Below are positions 45,471 to 54,300 of a stretch of 64,000 nucleotides of DNA, one piece after another. How positions within the stretch are numbered: the stretch's first letter is position 1; every line of letters starts with the position of its first letter. Under the pieces are notes generated by a model. That model saw nothing but the letters and a program-made list of their open reading frames with translations. It was not told where the DNA came from and did not search any database. Made by a program: the position numbers and the translations under genes. Origin of the DNA: Cepaea nemoralis (taxonomy: Eukaryota; Mollusca; Gastropoda; Stylommatophora; Helicidae); the NCBI GenBank assembly GCA_014155875.1, contig JACEFZ010028316.1, forward strand, positions 1 through 64,000, in the 5' to 3' direction.

Positions 45471-48400
45471 AATAAAGTATTCTATTACAAGGGGTTTTTA
45501 ACTCTTTTGTTGCATGGTGTTGTTAATTATGTTAACTGATTGTACATCAAGTAAACTTTAGTGTTATGCCAATTATACTTGATCATTATGCATTGTTGAA
45601 GTCAGAAAGGAGAAACAGACAAAGATAGAAATTATTCCTTTGTATTATTTAAACTTTACCAGGGCCCATAAGTAACACCAGGAATAGTCAAACTGTAATC
45701 TGCCATTCATGTTATAAGAGGTCACTAAGGAAGATTGGACGGTCTCCCTGGTGAAGGAGTTAACAACTTTCTCCATAATCCCGTATATCCACATGAGGAA
45801 CACAGCTGCGATGAGATTTGGCAGCGGATCGCGTCATGCTGGTTACTTACGGGGTATGTGAGCCGGTCGCTCAGAAAGCAATGGCAAACTGCTGAGTGTA
45901 ATCTTGCCAAGAACATCAACAACAGCTTAAAGATGCTGGTGTTGACTGCAATGTCCTGTAAGGGATATGCAGCTTTTATTTATATTAAGGAAGATTGATG
46001 TGAGAGACTGGCTACCTATCCCCTGGAAAACTTCAGATGCACAATCCAACCAACTATAATCAAGTTTACAAACTGCTTGGCTTGAGTTGGTTGGGGGTCG
46101 GTGCTCTGTCCGGGAGTTAAAAATATGAAGATGAAAAAAGAAGGAGGAGGAGATTTAAATGTGAAAAATAATAAAAATGTTTCCATTCACTGCTACTGAG
46201 TTGTCTATTCTTGACAGTTCAATAACATGTTCACCCTGTATGAAACTTTAGCAACAAAATCCACTAATCAAGAACAAGTCTACAGACTGCTTGGAATGAG
46301 TTGGTAGAGGACCTATACCCCATTATGAGTTGAAAGGCAGAGAAGAAGAAGAAGAAGAAGAAGAAGAAGAAGAAGAAGAAGAAGAAGAAGAAGAAGAAGA
46401 AGAAGAAGAAGAAGAAGAAGAAGAAGAAGAAGAAAAGAAGATTTAAATGTGACATAAACGGTAAACGTTTGTCATTAATTAATTATTGGTGTTTTAATTT
46501 ACTTCTACTGAGTTGTCTCCTCTTGGCAACCCATTGACATTCTCTTTAATTGCTTTCAAAATTGAATTTTCTTGACAGGATGCCTTTTGGGCACATTCAC
46601 GCACACACATTAAGGAGGACAAGCTGCTACAGTGCCCTCAATGCCCATTTGTCACAGAATACAAGCATCACCTTGAGTACCACCTTCGCAACCACTTTGG
46701 CTCCAAACCTTTTAAGTGCCCCAAGTGCAACTACTCTTGTGTTAACAAATCCATGCTTAACTCCCATATGAAATCTCATACAAATGTTTACCAGTATCGA
46801 TGCTCAGACTGCACTTATGCAACTAAATACTGCCACAGTTTGAAGCTCCACCTAAAAAAGTACAACCACAAGCCAGCAACAGTTTTAAACCAGGATGGTA
46901 GCCTACCCCAAGGACTAGATGTAGAAACAAGTGGGTTGTCCATTGTTAGCAAGCGAGGTCCTCCACGTGGACCAAGAGGAACAAGAAAAGACAAACCTGA
47001 GCCATATCTAAATCACTTATTTGAAATGCCTCAGATGTCTCTGGGAGTTGCAGGCATGAATCCAATGCTAAATGGCATTTTGCCATTCTGGCCAATGCTG
47101 CCGCAAATGGGTCTTCCTGGACATCCATCTCATCAGTCAGGCATGTTGCCAGTAGTTCGAAACATTGTACAACAGATAGGCATCAGGGCAGATCATATAG
47201 AGAAGATTAACAGCTCAAAAATAGATTTTATTAATGACATTAGTGAAAAGAGCTACGAAGACAGTAAGAAATACACTGCAGACAAAGCAAAAATCTGTCG
47301 GATGTGCGGCTTTGTTGCAGAGACTAGAGAGGCTCTGGGTCTTCATTTCATGCAGCTCCACAAAGAAGAAGCCAAAGAGGTGGCTAAATCATATGGTCTT
47401 AGTGAAACCTTTCTAACCGAATCATTCAAGAAAATCATCCCTGAAGCAAAACTAGAACATCAGCCACTGGAGGAATTACAGCAGTCAGACAGTGATGAAG
47501 ATGATGGTGAAACACATAGCAGAAAATCAGATGCAGATTTTCATCAGAAAGAAAATGGGCAATCTTTACAGTTTACAGGTGGTCAGAAGGAAGAATCATC
47601 CAAAATACCACAGGCATCATGGTCACCTATTTCTTCTGAAAACTACGATGGCAGAAGACGACCATCAGACATGCATTACTCATTGGAAGGGGTTGGCAAT
47701 AGTCAGCATAAGGATGACTAATTGTGGGTCTAATACAGAAATAGACATACTGCAGCAGATGACTCTCAAATTTGGAATGGGAGTTCTTACTGATAATAAA
47801 AGGTCATCTGCAAATGATGAGGATCAGATGCTGAAGAAAGAGATGGATGAAGTTAAGGAACCCACAAGTGATCTTGGCTCCTCGTGTTAGTCAGACACCT
47901 CTGGATTTGACTAAACCCAAGTCTGTCTCTCCGCCTATACTAAGTGATTCTCCAAAGCAATTTGATGGCAATGACCATGCTGAAGAGGAGGAGAGAATGT
48001 CGAATTCTGACTTTGAAGTCATATCTAATCCAGGTGAAGTCAGTTCTAACTTGGTACAGTCAGAAAAACTACTGAAGCGACTTTTGAGAGAAAATGATGA
48101 TTCTACCAACATGAATAGTCCTGCTGCAGAAATGTTAATTGCACCAAGGAAGCGGTCAAGGAAAGGGAAGGCATACAAGTGGGACACACTGTGTCTAAAG
48201 TTGCAAAGAAGGCACTCAAGCACATCTCATGATGAGGAGAATGATGAGTGTGACACAGATATGGACAGTAGCTTCCATGATACTAAACCTCATGAAACAA
48301 ATGAAGAAAGTGCAGAGAAACATATTGACCAAGATGATTACTGTATCAACAGTGATGGTAAATTATGGAAAAATAGAAGTTTAAATAGCCCTCATAACCC

Positions 48401-49577
48401 GGTGAAAGACAGTCAGAATGATTTTGAGGATGTAGAGATGGCAGAAGTCACAACACATAAGTCTGAAAATGAAAGAGTTCATAACAATGATATTAACACT
48501 TATTTGAGACCACATGAAAGCATAAACTGTGTAGCAAAGAAAAGTCAGCAGAATAAAAACATGCATGAGGAATCTGATTTACAATCAGAAAACAGAATGA
48601 TATTACAAGAAGAAGCTGAACTGGAGCTTCAGAAACTGCATACTAGTTTGCATGTTCTTAAACAAAGTCTTGCCTCTGATAACTCAGAAATAATCAAAAG
48701 TGAGATTTGTGTTGATAACAATGCTGAGAACACTGTTAGTAAAGATTATAAAAACAGTGAAATGGTATGTGAGAATCAATCTTACTTAGACAACAAAATC
48801 AATAGTGCAGCAACTTCTAACTCACAGTCTTTGCAGAAACCTTTAGAAGGGGACAAAGTAGACCAGGTGGAAATGATCAACACTGTGATAGAGAATCGTA
48901 AGAAGCCTCTCCCACCTGCAGTCAGAAGAGGTACAGATTTGGCATGGAAGCTGTTAAATGACCCTGTACATCCAGTGACCACATTGCCTCTACCACTGGA
49001 AACCTTGCCCAGCCCACGACCTTCAAAGACCCCCTCACTTCCACACAGCACTGCCGCTATGCTACCAGAGCTGGTTAATATTTCTGCAGCCACAAGGAAA
49101 GATTCAAAGCCACATCCTTTGTCACCTCAGTACTCACAGCCACTTCATCTAAATGTTCCCCAGCCACACCATCCGAATAGCCTTCAAGCCACACACACAA
49201 CACAGCCACATCATAAACATCCATCTCTTCACCCACATGCATCACAGATCCATCACCCACATGTCCAGTCATCCCTCATGTCCATGAAATCACTCATGTC
49301 CATCCCTTTACCATCCACTCCCATGGCATACATCCCCCCAACTAATCGCATGATGTCTGAACCAAATACTACCTCAAACACTTCCAGAATGAAACATGTA
49401 CAAAAAGACTTGTACGAGTGTACCTATTGTGACCTGTCATTCAGGGACTGTGTCATGTACACAGTACACATGGGCTACCATAGCAACCAGAATCCATTTC
49501 AGTGCAACAGTTGTGGAGTTGTTAGCCGGGATAAAGTTGAATTCTTTCTTCATATTGCTCGATCACCACATGTTTAG
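36408..49577 (+). CDS. hb: hunchback, C2H2 zinc-finger transcription factor (whole gene, coding span)
   Basis: Hunchback is a nuclear DNA-binding repressor/activator that patterns the body axis and nervous system in arthropods. In annelids and molluscs it is mainly associated with neural and gut tissue. Three exons (36408-38431, 42451-42653, 46579-49577) join in frame across both introns and give nine C2H2 fingers: two near the N-side (one split by intron 1), four in a row (the first split by intron 2), one lone finger, and a final Ikaros-like pair. The product would be about 1,740 residues, longer than insect Hb. Three one-base frame changes (near 38004, 47720 and 47880) break the frame as assembled. 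Long open stretches on both sides suggest assembly errors or very recent damage. No second hb copy is in the window. Confidence 0.93.
38742..38995 (+). repeat. SINE-A copy, diverged, in hb intron 1
   Basis: Head GGCTCCCTGGCCAAGGAGTT, B-box area GAAGTGGTTCGAGTCGTGCC, and a 3' end GCTGAAAGATGCTGGTGTTG. It belongs with the 45733 copy to the CAGCTGAAAG subfamily and ends in a mixed A/T run. Confidence 0.8.
39245..39478 (-). mobile_element. LINE 3' end with (ATTC)n tail, interrupted
   Basis: (ATTC)n at 39262-39300 followed by GAACCTCGCTCCCATAACAA is the reverse complement of 63395-63490, the 3' end of the same LINE family. The match continues to about 39478 and resumes at 40603, so an insertion split this copy. 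Confidence 0.8.
39479..40602 (+). mobile_element. Jockey-like LINE 3' part with intact RNase H domain
   Basis: An open frame of about 367 codons runs to TGA 40577-40579. It starts in RT-connection text ([20 protein letters not shown]) and carries an RNase H domain with all four acidic residues: YTDGS, TMEVMAV, LSDSMNM and NERADKLAG. This domain would remove RNA from the RNA:DNA hybrid. The reverse-transcriptase palm and endonuclease are absent, so it is a 5'-truncated, non-autonomous copy. There is no Met at the junction; the frame simply stays open from the flanking LINE. An ACTAACTAACTAACC tail closes the element. Confidence 0.85.
40603..40745 (-). mobile_element. Second part of the interrupted LINE
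   Basis: Reverse complement of 63030-63180 (GTTGTATGGATGCATTTGTT, CGTCTATAACATTTATATTC, CTGTTCAGCTTGTTTAGTAA). About 55 bp of the LINE is missing between this part and 39478, lost during or after the jockey-like insertion. Confidence 0.8.
40749..41915 (+). mobile_element. Mariner transposon, 3'-truncated
   Basis: Begins at a TA with the terminal-repeat-like TACGAGGGTGAGTCAATAAG and contains a broken mariner transposase. The matching inverted repeat is not found downstream to 42450, and the transposase text loses similarity after about 41905, so the right end is missing. It lies directly against the older LINE relic. Confidence 0.85.
40914..41910 (+). pseudogene. Mariner transposase pseudogene (DD34D)
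   Basis: Mariner transposases cut and join the element at TA sites. The paired-type HTH N-terminus is present, with [18 protein letters not shown] and then WVPRQL. All three catalytic Asp codons survive: TGDES (41405), [10 protein letters not shown] (41686) and APSDFHLFG (41791), with 34 residues between the last two. It is broken by a frameshift near 40945, a TGA at 40973 where a Trp codon is usual, and a one-base loss near 41550. The C-terminal GGGYVEK-type end is missing. Confidence 0.9.
42451..42653 (+). CDS. hb: hb coding exon 2
   Basis: 203 bp between ATTATGCCAG and the donor GTCAGT. It completes finger 1 ([13 protein letters not shown]), holds all of finger 2 ([20 protein letters not shown] then FH), a Ser/Arg linker, and the first half of finger 3 ([13 protein letters not shown]). 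The next intron is phase 0 and splits finger 3 after the Lys codon AAG. Confidence 0.97.
42835..43207 (+). repeat. Repeat I joined to a SINE-B
   Basis: 42835-43052 is repeat I (partner 24560-24790), with a C-run at 42898-42907. 43032-43207 is a SINE-B body with GATCAGTTGGACTAAAATAT and GTAAATTACAAGTACCTCAG and the usual CAGTGCACTAGAAGTG end. The SINE-B B box (TTCAAACCC) lies at the joint. Confidence 0.75.
43210..44330 (-). mobile_element. LINE ORF2 fragment with reverse-transcriptase catalytic motifs
   Basis: The minus strand encodes [14 protein letters not shown] (RT motif A, near 44310), then after one frameshift near 44118 a 291-codon frame with [13 protein letters not shown] (motif C, Asp pair near 43994), [41 protein letters not shown] and [11 protein letters not shown]. 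The (CATC)n at 43217 is its 3' tail. The endonuclease and RT fingers are missing upstream, where the minisatellite begins. It is one of the least decayed LINE copies in the window. Confidence 0.9.
44341..45040 (+). repeat. Two-level minisatellite: 77-bp units with an internal 24-bp expansion
   Basis: 77-bp units start at 44581, 44658, 44735, 44812, 44889 and 44966, each exactly 77 bp apart. The first unit starts at 44384 and is 120 bp longer because TCTCCAAACACTCATCTCTT plus TATG (24 bp) is repeated five extra times. The open frames over the 24-bp part (SKHSSLYV) are artefacts. Confidence 0.97.
45068..45172 (-). mobile_element. LINE RT fragment
   Basis: The minus frame reads [20 protein letters not shown], matching the MW(F/C)L.RMLRIPW segment of LINE ORF2. 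About 30 codons survive. A SINE-E inserted beside it. Confidence 0.7.
45177..45472 (+). repeat. SINE-E with a long (GAA)n tail (family description here)
   Basis: The SINE-E body is about 125 bp: CCGGGAAGGTTAACCCGGTC, ACAAATGCCCGCAGAAG, GTGTTGGCCTAACGGCGCAA, CAGCTCTGCTGTAAACAGGC, CCGGAAAAAAACTCCGGATG, then (GAA)n. No A/B boxes are obvious. In this copy the tail is about 165 bp. AAGTAAAAT flanks both ends as a target-site duplication. Other copies: 49888, 58402, and diverged ones at 61855 and 62409. Confidence 0.9.
45733..45978 (+). repeat. SINE-A copy in hb intron 2
   Basis: Head GGTCTCCCTGGTGAAGGAGT, then CCGGTCGCTCAGAAAGCAAT and GTTGACTGCAATGTCCTGTA. Same subfamily as 38742-38995. Confidence 0.88.
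46022..46540 (+). repeat. Local duplication: LINE 3' end plus GAA-rich tail, twice
   Basis: Unit 1 (about 46040-46225) and unit 2 (about 46255-46540) share AAGT.TACA.ACTGCTTGG..TGAGTTGGT, a GAA/GAAG-rich stretch, AGATTTAAATGTGA and TACTGAGTTGTCT...CTTG. In unit 2 the GAA tract has grown to about 95 bp (46342-46437). It ends about 40 bp before the exon 3 acceptor. Confidence 0.75.
46579..49577 (+). CDS. hb: hb coding exon 3 (two frame changes, near 47720 and 47880)
   Basis: Opens [10 protein letters not shown], finishing finger 3, then fingers 4-6 ([60 protein letters not shown]). A lone finger 7 lies at 47296 ([18 protein letters not shown]). The first frame stops at TAA after HKDD. A frame one base on continues with [19 protein letters not shown], and a second shift leads into PLDLTKPK (47898), a basic stretch ([15 protein letters not shown]), a His/Pro-rich tract, and the last finger pair ([20 protein letters not shown] and [18 protein letters not shown]), ending SPHV-stop. 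Confidence 0.92.
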
Positions 49578-49864
49578 ATGTTAATATTGTTGGACAAAAA
49601 ATTGAATTCTTTCTTCACATTGTCTGTTCAACACATGTTTAGTTACTGGTATTGTTGGACAAATGTTTGAATTCTGTCTTCACATTGCCAGATCACCAAA
49701 TGTGTAGAAGATTGTGTTGTCGGACCGAAATGTTTAATTCTTTTCTTATATTGCCCAATTACCACATGTTTAGTAAATGGTATTGTTAGATAACAAATAT
49801 AATTCTTTCTTCACAATACCAAATGACCACATATTTAATTGATGGTGTTGTTGGACAAAAAATA
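49537..49864 (+). repeat. 65-bp minisatellite whose first unit is the end of the hb coding region
   Basis: TTGAATTCTTTCTTCA-type anchors lie at 49537, 49602, 49667, 49733 and 49798 (spacing 65, 65, 66, 65). Unit 1 codes for the last 13 residues and stop of hb. Units 2-5 lie after the stop and are diverged. Later units carry the CACATGTTTAG stop region and a GGTATTGTTGGACAAA spacer. Confidence 0.93.
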
Positions 49865-49887
49865 CTGCCAAATCAATTTCAATTTCT

Positions 49888-50033
49888 GGGAAGGTTAACC
49901 CGGTCAACAAATGCCCGCAGAAGTCGGATGTGTCAGCCTAACGGCACAAGAACGCAGCTCTGCTGTAAACAGGCACAACGCAGTCACATCTGGAAAAAAA
50001 ATCTGGATGAATGCAGCAGAAGAAGAAGAAGAA
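49888..50033 (+). repeat. SINE-E copy in the hb 3' flank
   Basis: Complete body with a short (GAA)n tail (about 5 units). AATTTCAATTTCT on the left and AATTTCAATTCTA on the right form an imperfect target-site duplication. If the hb transcript runs this far, the SINE is in its 3'UTR. Confidence 0.9.
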
Positions 50034-50039
50034 TTTCAA

Positions 50040-50860
50040 TTCTAAAGAAAATTGTATTTGTTTTGATGAAATACTTAGACAAGCAGATGGCCAAGCATTT
50101 AGCCTACTGGTCTCTCAACAAGAAGATCAAGGTCTAATCTTTTGTAAGGTGAAAGATTTTTATCTAGTCGAGAGGAAATAACAATCTTAGCCTGTACACT
50201 GAGTGGTTATTGCTCTTGGGCAAGTAGCCTCTAATCCTCATTCTTCTAAAAATCTTTCTAGGAAGCACTAGTAACGGTACAGATGGTGTAGTGATAAATA
50301 TAAATCAAATTAAATACTTAATGAAATGAAGGCAGAAATAATTTCTCAGAAATACTTTGATATTAATGTATTTATAATGTAATAAGTTCTCAAATGTTGC
50401 TGAGTACCATGACTGCTGGCTGTTAATGTATATTTTTCATTTACTAGCCACAATTACACCAAAATGATGAAAATTATTATTTTCTTAAAGATCTACAACT
50501 TACATCCTTAATTTCATATATCATGAAGCGAATGAAAGAAGAAGAAGAATATATCAAGTACCTGGTATACAGTTATATAATTTGGTTCTCTTTGACTGCA
50601 GTTTAAATTGCCAGAATTTACAATAGTCATGTACATATTTTTGTATGTGGTACTTTACCAGAATTTACAAATCATGTTATATGTTTAGTAATGGATAAGG
50701 TATAGGTTGCCAGGATTTAGACACTGTGTATACCAAACACAACCCAGAAAGGTTAAACATGATGTTTTTGGTATCAGCACAATACAATCCAATTTAATCA
50801 CATAAACTGAATTGTTGAAAGTAGTGATCACCAGTACAAGTTTCCAAATTGTAGTCTCCT
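50040..50860. other. AT-rich 3' flank of hb, possible 3'UTR
   Basis: No SINE or LINE text. One Pumilio-type TGTACATA lies at 50630-50637. No strong AATAAA shows where transcription might end. Confidence 0.5.
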
Positions 50861-50864
50861 TCTG

Positions 50865-51560
50865 CCCTTACTGCCCATTTCAGCATAGGCCCTCAGCCAA
50901 CTCACTCCAATCCATCCTATTTTTTTGCTATCCCATGCAACTCCGTCCATGTCCACCACACATTATTCATCTCTGTCTCTAATTCTCTGTCCTGATACAT
51001 ACATAATTTTGACATTCTAGGTGCCAGTTCTGGAGAGTTTGCTAAGGTGACATGAAGTTAATTAGGGATTCAGATTCCTTCCAGCTATCTCTGCATCATG
51101 TCATACCTCTTCTAGGAGAGTTTTCTTTCCTTTTGGTTGGCTGATTTGTTCTCGCTTTATCTTTAGCAGGTTCTGTGGTGAAGGGGTTACGAATGCAATT
51201 TGTAATCCCGCATACTGCACTCGAAACACAGCTGTGGGTGATTTGGCAGCAGACTGTCTTGCGTTGGTTTCCATACAATGGTATGAGTGCTGGTCATTCA
51301 GAAAACAATGGCAAACTACTGAATGTAAACTTTCTCAGGAATCACAAACAACCAAAAAATACTGGACTTGACTGCTACGTCCTGTAAAGGATATGCCAAT
51401 TAACTAACTCATCTTTAAACTTGTTCATGAATGGCTGGAGTTTGTGGCTAAAGTTTTCTACTAGATGTGGAAGCCATCTTCAAATCCAACCTTCCTTAGT
51501 AGCCTCTTACAACACGCTTGGTAGGTTCCAGTGTTACTATTATTTGCTTCCCTCATGGAC
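50865..51560 (-). mobile_element. LINE 3'-end relic interrupted by a SINE-A
   Basis: 50865-51010 is the reverse complement of the LINE end at 22320-22450. 51417-51545 matches 33522-33640. The SINE-A at 51168-51405 lies between, with ATCTTTA at both edges as a possible target-site duplication. Confidence 0.6.
51168..51405 (+). repeat. SINE-A copy, full length
   Basis: Head GTTCTGTGGTGAAGGGGTTA, B box GCACTCGAAACACAGCTG, and the complete 3' end CTACGTCCTGTAAAGGATAT. Confidence 0.92.
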
Positions 51561-51784
51561 CCTGGTAACAAACAAACAAGTCCCAAACAGGAGCCTGCTA
51601 AAGGCCTGTGAAGTGTTAGGGTCATCACATTTTGTTGGTCTAAATGCATGCAGGAGTAGGTGGCCAGCTTTTTCCTACTGTAGCAAGCAGCAGGCTCGGG
51701 GATGGAATCCTCATCCGACTATGCTCATGTCATTGCCAATGCAAGTTCCTATAGTCTGTTTACTTTTGTCTGCCTTATTATAAA

Positions 51785-52265
51785 ATTCCATATCTCAGTA
51801 ACCAGCTGAGGGAAAATGATGAGATTTAGCATATAACCTTATCATTATTTTTGTTCTGGAAATTGTACAGCAGATTTCAAAGTTTGTTTATATGCGGTAT
51901 ATAATTTATGGGTCAGAGATGAAGTGCACATTATTAAATGTATTACATCTTCACACAGAAACATTAGCGTTGAATAGTTAATTTCCTCATGGGACATGAG
52001 ATTGGCCTTATGACAAGAGCCTTGCATAGTGGAACGGGGCATTACTATAAAACAAGTTTGTTAGCGAGAAACCACTGGTTTTTCACCAAAACGTCAAAGA
52101 AATGTAGCCGCTTTCCATGTTTTCAGTTGCTTTTGGACCTATCAAAGACATATTCCTTGGGTGGGGGTAAATATAAGACGGCAGGAAAAATTTCATAACG
52201 ATGCAACAGACAGTTTTCAAAATAATTGATCGTGAATGAAGGCATTCATTTCTGGACAGACTATA
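51785..52265 (+). repeat. Dispersed repeat R1, contiguous copy
   Basis: Left half matches 21-215 and right half matches 1665-1870, joined here by about 80 bp of ordinary sequence. This copy shows the uninterrupted state. Length about 480 bp, no ORF. Confidence 0.8.
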
Positions 52266-52269
52266 GCTA

Positions 52270-52930
52270 TTCTGTGAATGCAACTTCCTAACTGTTCTGT
52301 CAATGCAACTTCCTAACTGTTCTATCAGTACACCCACTGCGAGTCTGTGACATATGGGTGAAAAATATACAATAGTAATGTGCATTTTTTGTACAATCCT
52401 GGTTGAGATTAAAATTGCCAGGATTTATTTTAGTCATGTAAATTGTTCATTGTCATGGCTGCGTGCCAGCATTAAAATAGTCATGTAAGTAAACTCATAT
52501 ACTTGTGCTAATGTGTTGTTATTTTTACCATTCTATATAATGTAAAATAAATACTTATCCTCTCACAGTTTTCAATTTTCAACAGTCCAGTTCATTTTAT
52601 TCTATGGGTTACAGCAATGAGAATTATGTGTACATAATTGTGTTTTTTTTTAACCTTTTGGTTAAAATATGTAACAATGGTGTGTTTATTATGGTTATTT
52701 TGTACAATGTTTTGTACAATGGTTGTTTATTAAATATGTTTGTCATGTGTTAATGGCTGAATATGTCTACAAAGTTAAAATTAGCATGAACTTGTCTTAT
52801 TTATTGATTTAAATTTTTCGTTGAACTTACCATTAACAAAACAATATATATTTAAGTAAATTAGTAAGGGACTTTTTTATGTGACTTCAGGCACATTGGA
52901 TATATTGTGCTAGTCCCATATTGTATAAAC
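52270..52930. other. AT-rich flank, no gene
   Basis: Contains a short tandem (TGCAACTTCCTAACTGTTCT, two units, 52279-52322), a TGTACATA at 52629 and an AATAAA at 52547. AACCTTTTGGTTAAAATATG at 52653 recurs at 56936. Confidence 0.5.
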
Positions 52931-52934
52931 TAAT

Positions 52935-53015
52935 CAATCTTGCCAAGACATCAACAGCAGCTGAAACATGCTTGTGTTGACTGCAATGTCCTGTAAGGGA
53001 TATGCGGGGGGGGGG
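52935..53015 (+). repeat. SINE-A 3' end followed by a G-run
   Basis: CAATCTTGCCAAGACATCAA, then GTTGACTGCAATGTCCTGTA, then a run of about 12 G at 53006. The head is absent. Confidence 0.85.
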
Positions 53016-53049
53016 GGGAACCAGAATGCTCCATGAGGTCGACCTAACT

Positions 53050-53215
53050 ATAAAAAATGGGTACAGGCAGTTTTCAGAATCTTCTGGGAATGTTTAGGGA
53101 GTAATAGTGAAGAAGGGAACTGGCCATTACACTTCATATGAAGGTCTAATACTTTACACCCCAGCTGAAGTATCTACCATGGAAGTTCCATCTTTACCAA
53201 AAATAGACTAATTAT
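53050..53215 (+). repeat. Repeat F copy 2
   Basis: GAAGAAGGGAACTGGCCATT, then GAAGGTCTAATACTTTACAC and CCCAGCTGAAGTA, in the order seen at 4130-4240. Confidence 0.5.
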
Positions 53216-53219
53216 GGTA

Positions 53220-53598
53220 TATAAATATATTATGTGGATTTGAAATCCAAGCAGAGATCATCACATCAATTTCCCAAGAATAACTTTATAACAAAAGTTA
53301 GATTTTTGGAGGTAGTCCTGTTCAAAGAACTCAATATAAGACTTTTTGGGTAGCCTGGCACAGCACGAGATGACTTGAATACATTATCTGAATACCCAGA
53401 ACCATGTAAGTAAAGTACAGTACAGTACAGTAAAGGACCACTTTCCATATCTTGAGGCGTGTTTTGGTGTGTGGTAAACATAAACGGCCCTTTCTCACAC
53501 CAATCACAGAAGTCAACCATTACACCCAATGGACAACAATCACCTTCAAATTAATAAGCTAATAATAATAATGAGGGTAAAACCATGGGAAGCTGCTA
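53220..53598. other. No gene recognised
   Basis: Spacer with a short (GTACA)n stretch at 53411-53430. The minus ORFs at 53266-53529 have no domain signature. Confidence 0.45.
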
Positions 53599-53599
53599 T

Positions 53600-53725
53600 T
53601 TGCGGTTGACTCGGTCACAGGATTATTAATCTGAGCTAGGGATGGACTCTAATATAACTTCTCTTTGAGGTTGAATGTGGTATGGGAAATGGTGAATTTG
53701 CATCGAATCACACCATGACACAGAT
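53600..53725 (+). repeat. Repeat H copy 2
   Basis: GTCACAGGATTATTAATCTG, GGGATGGACTCTAATATAAC, GAGGTTGAATG. Slightly shorter than the 59008 copy. Confidence 0.75.
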
Positions 53726-54095
53726 TGGGTTTTTGTTACAAATAATACATTGTTCTAATACATAAATATTTTAAATTTAATACATTCTCTGCAAGATCAA
53801 AGTGTAGTATCTGCACTTGATATTGCCAGGGCCACATGCAGAGGTGGTCATCCAAATGACGCACAGGGAAGTGGAACCACATGGGGCGGCACTGGTCCCT
53901 GGGGAACCGCAAGCCCTTATTTTTTTTAAAAAATACATTCTCCTAGAGCAGATTTCTCCTATGGGTGTGTGATGTTATAGAGCCATCAAATTTTGTAGCC
54001 CTGAGAGTAAGGAGTTGTAGACGGCCAATTTTTCCTTCAAAGCAATGAGCTGAGGTGTCAAACTTGTGTCTGACCGTTCTCATGACATTATCAGT
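53726..54095. other. No gene recognised
   Basis: AT-rich start, then a GC-rich stretch near 53840-53920 that resembles no other segment here. Confidence 0.45.
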
Positions 54096-54099
54096 GCAG

Positions 54100-54300
54100 T
54101 TCGCTATCAACTCCGCTAGTGCACCCTGGGTATATGGTGCTAGCTTCTTATGTTTAGACCAACTGGCACTTAATGAATTATGTGGCGAATATCACAAAGG
54201 CCGTTTTTACTTTTTTCCTGATATGCCTGGTTGGCCTGGGAGCACTGATCATTTAAATAATTAGCTGCCTCGATGGAGATTAAACCCATGTCCTAACTTA
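54100..54300 (-). repeat. SINE-C copy
   Basis: Plus strand: GTGCACCCTGGGTATATGGT, TTTAGACCAACTGGCACTTA, GCCTGGTTGGCCTGGGAG, GATTAAACCCATGTCC (B box reversed). Confidence 0.7.

Larger units (their letters stand above)
42654..46578 (+). other. hb: hb intron 2
   Basis: GT (42654) to AG (46578), 3,925 bp. It holds repeat I and a SINE-B (42835-43207), a LINE (43210-44330), a nested minisatellite, a SINE-E with a long GAA tail, a SINE-A, and a duplicated LINE-end/GAA unit. 42660-42830 and 45480-45730 contain nothing I recognise. Confidence 0.9.

Noticed and set aside
51421..51783. 120-codon ORF downstream of hb
   Set aside because: Its first part overlaps a LINE relic shared with 33522-33640, and it shows no domain.
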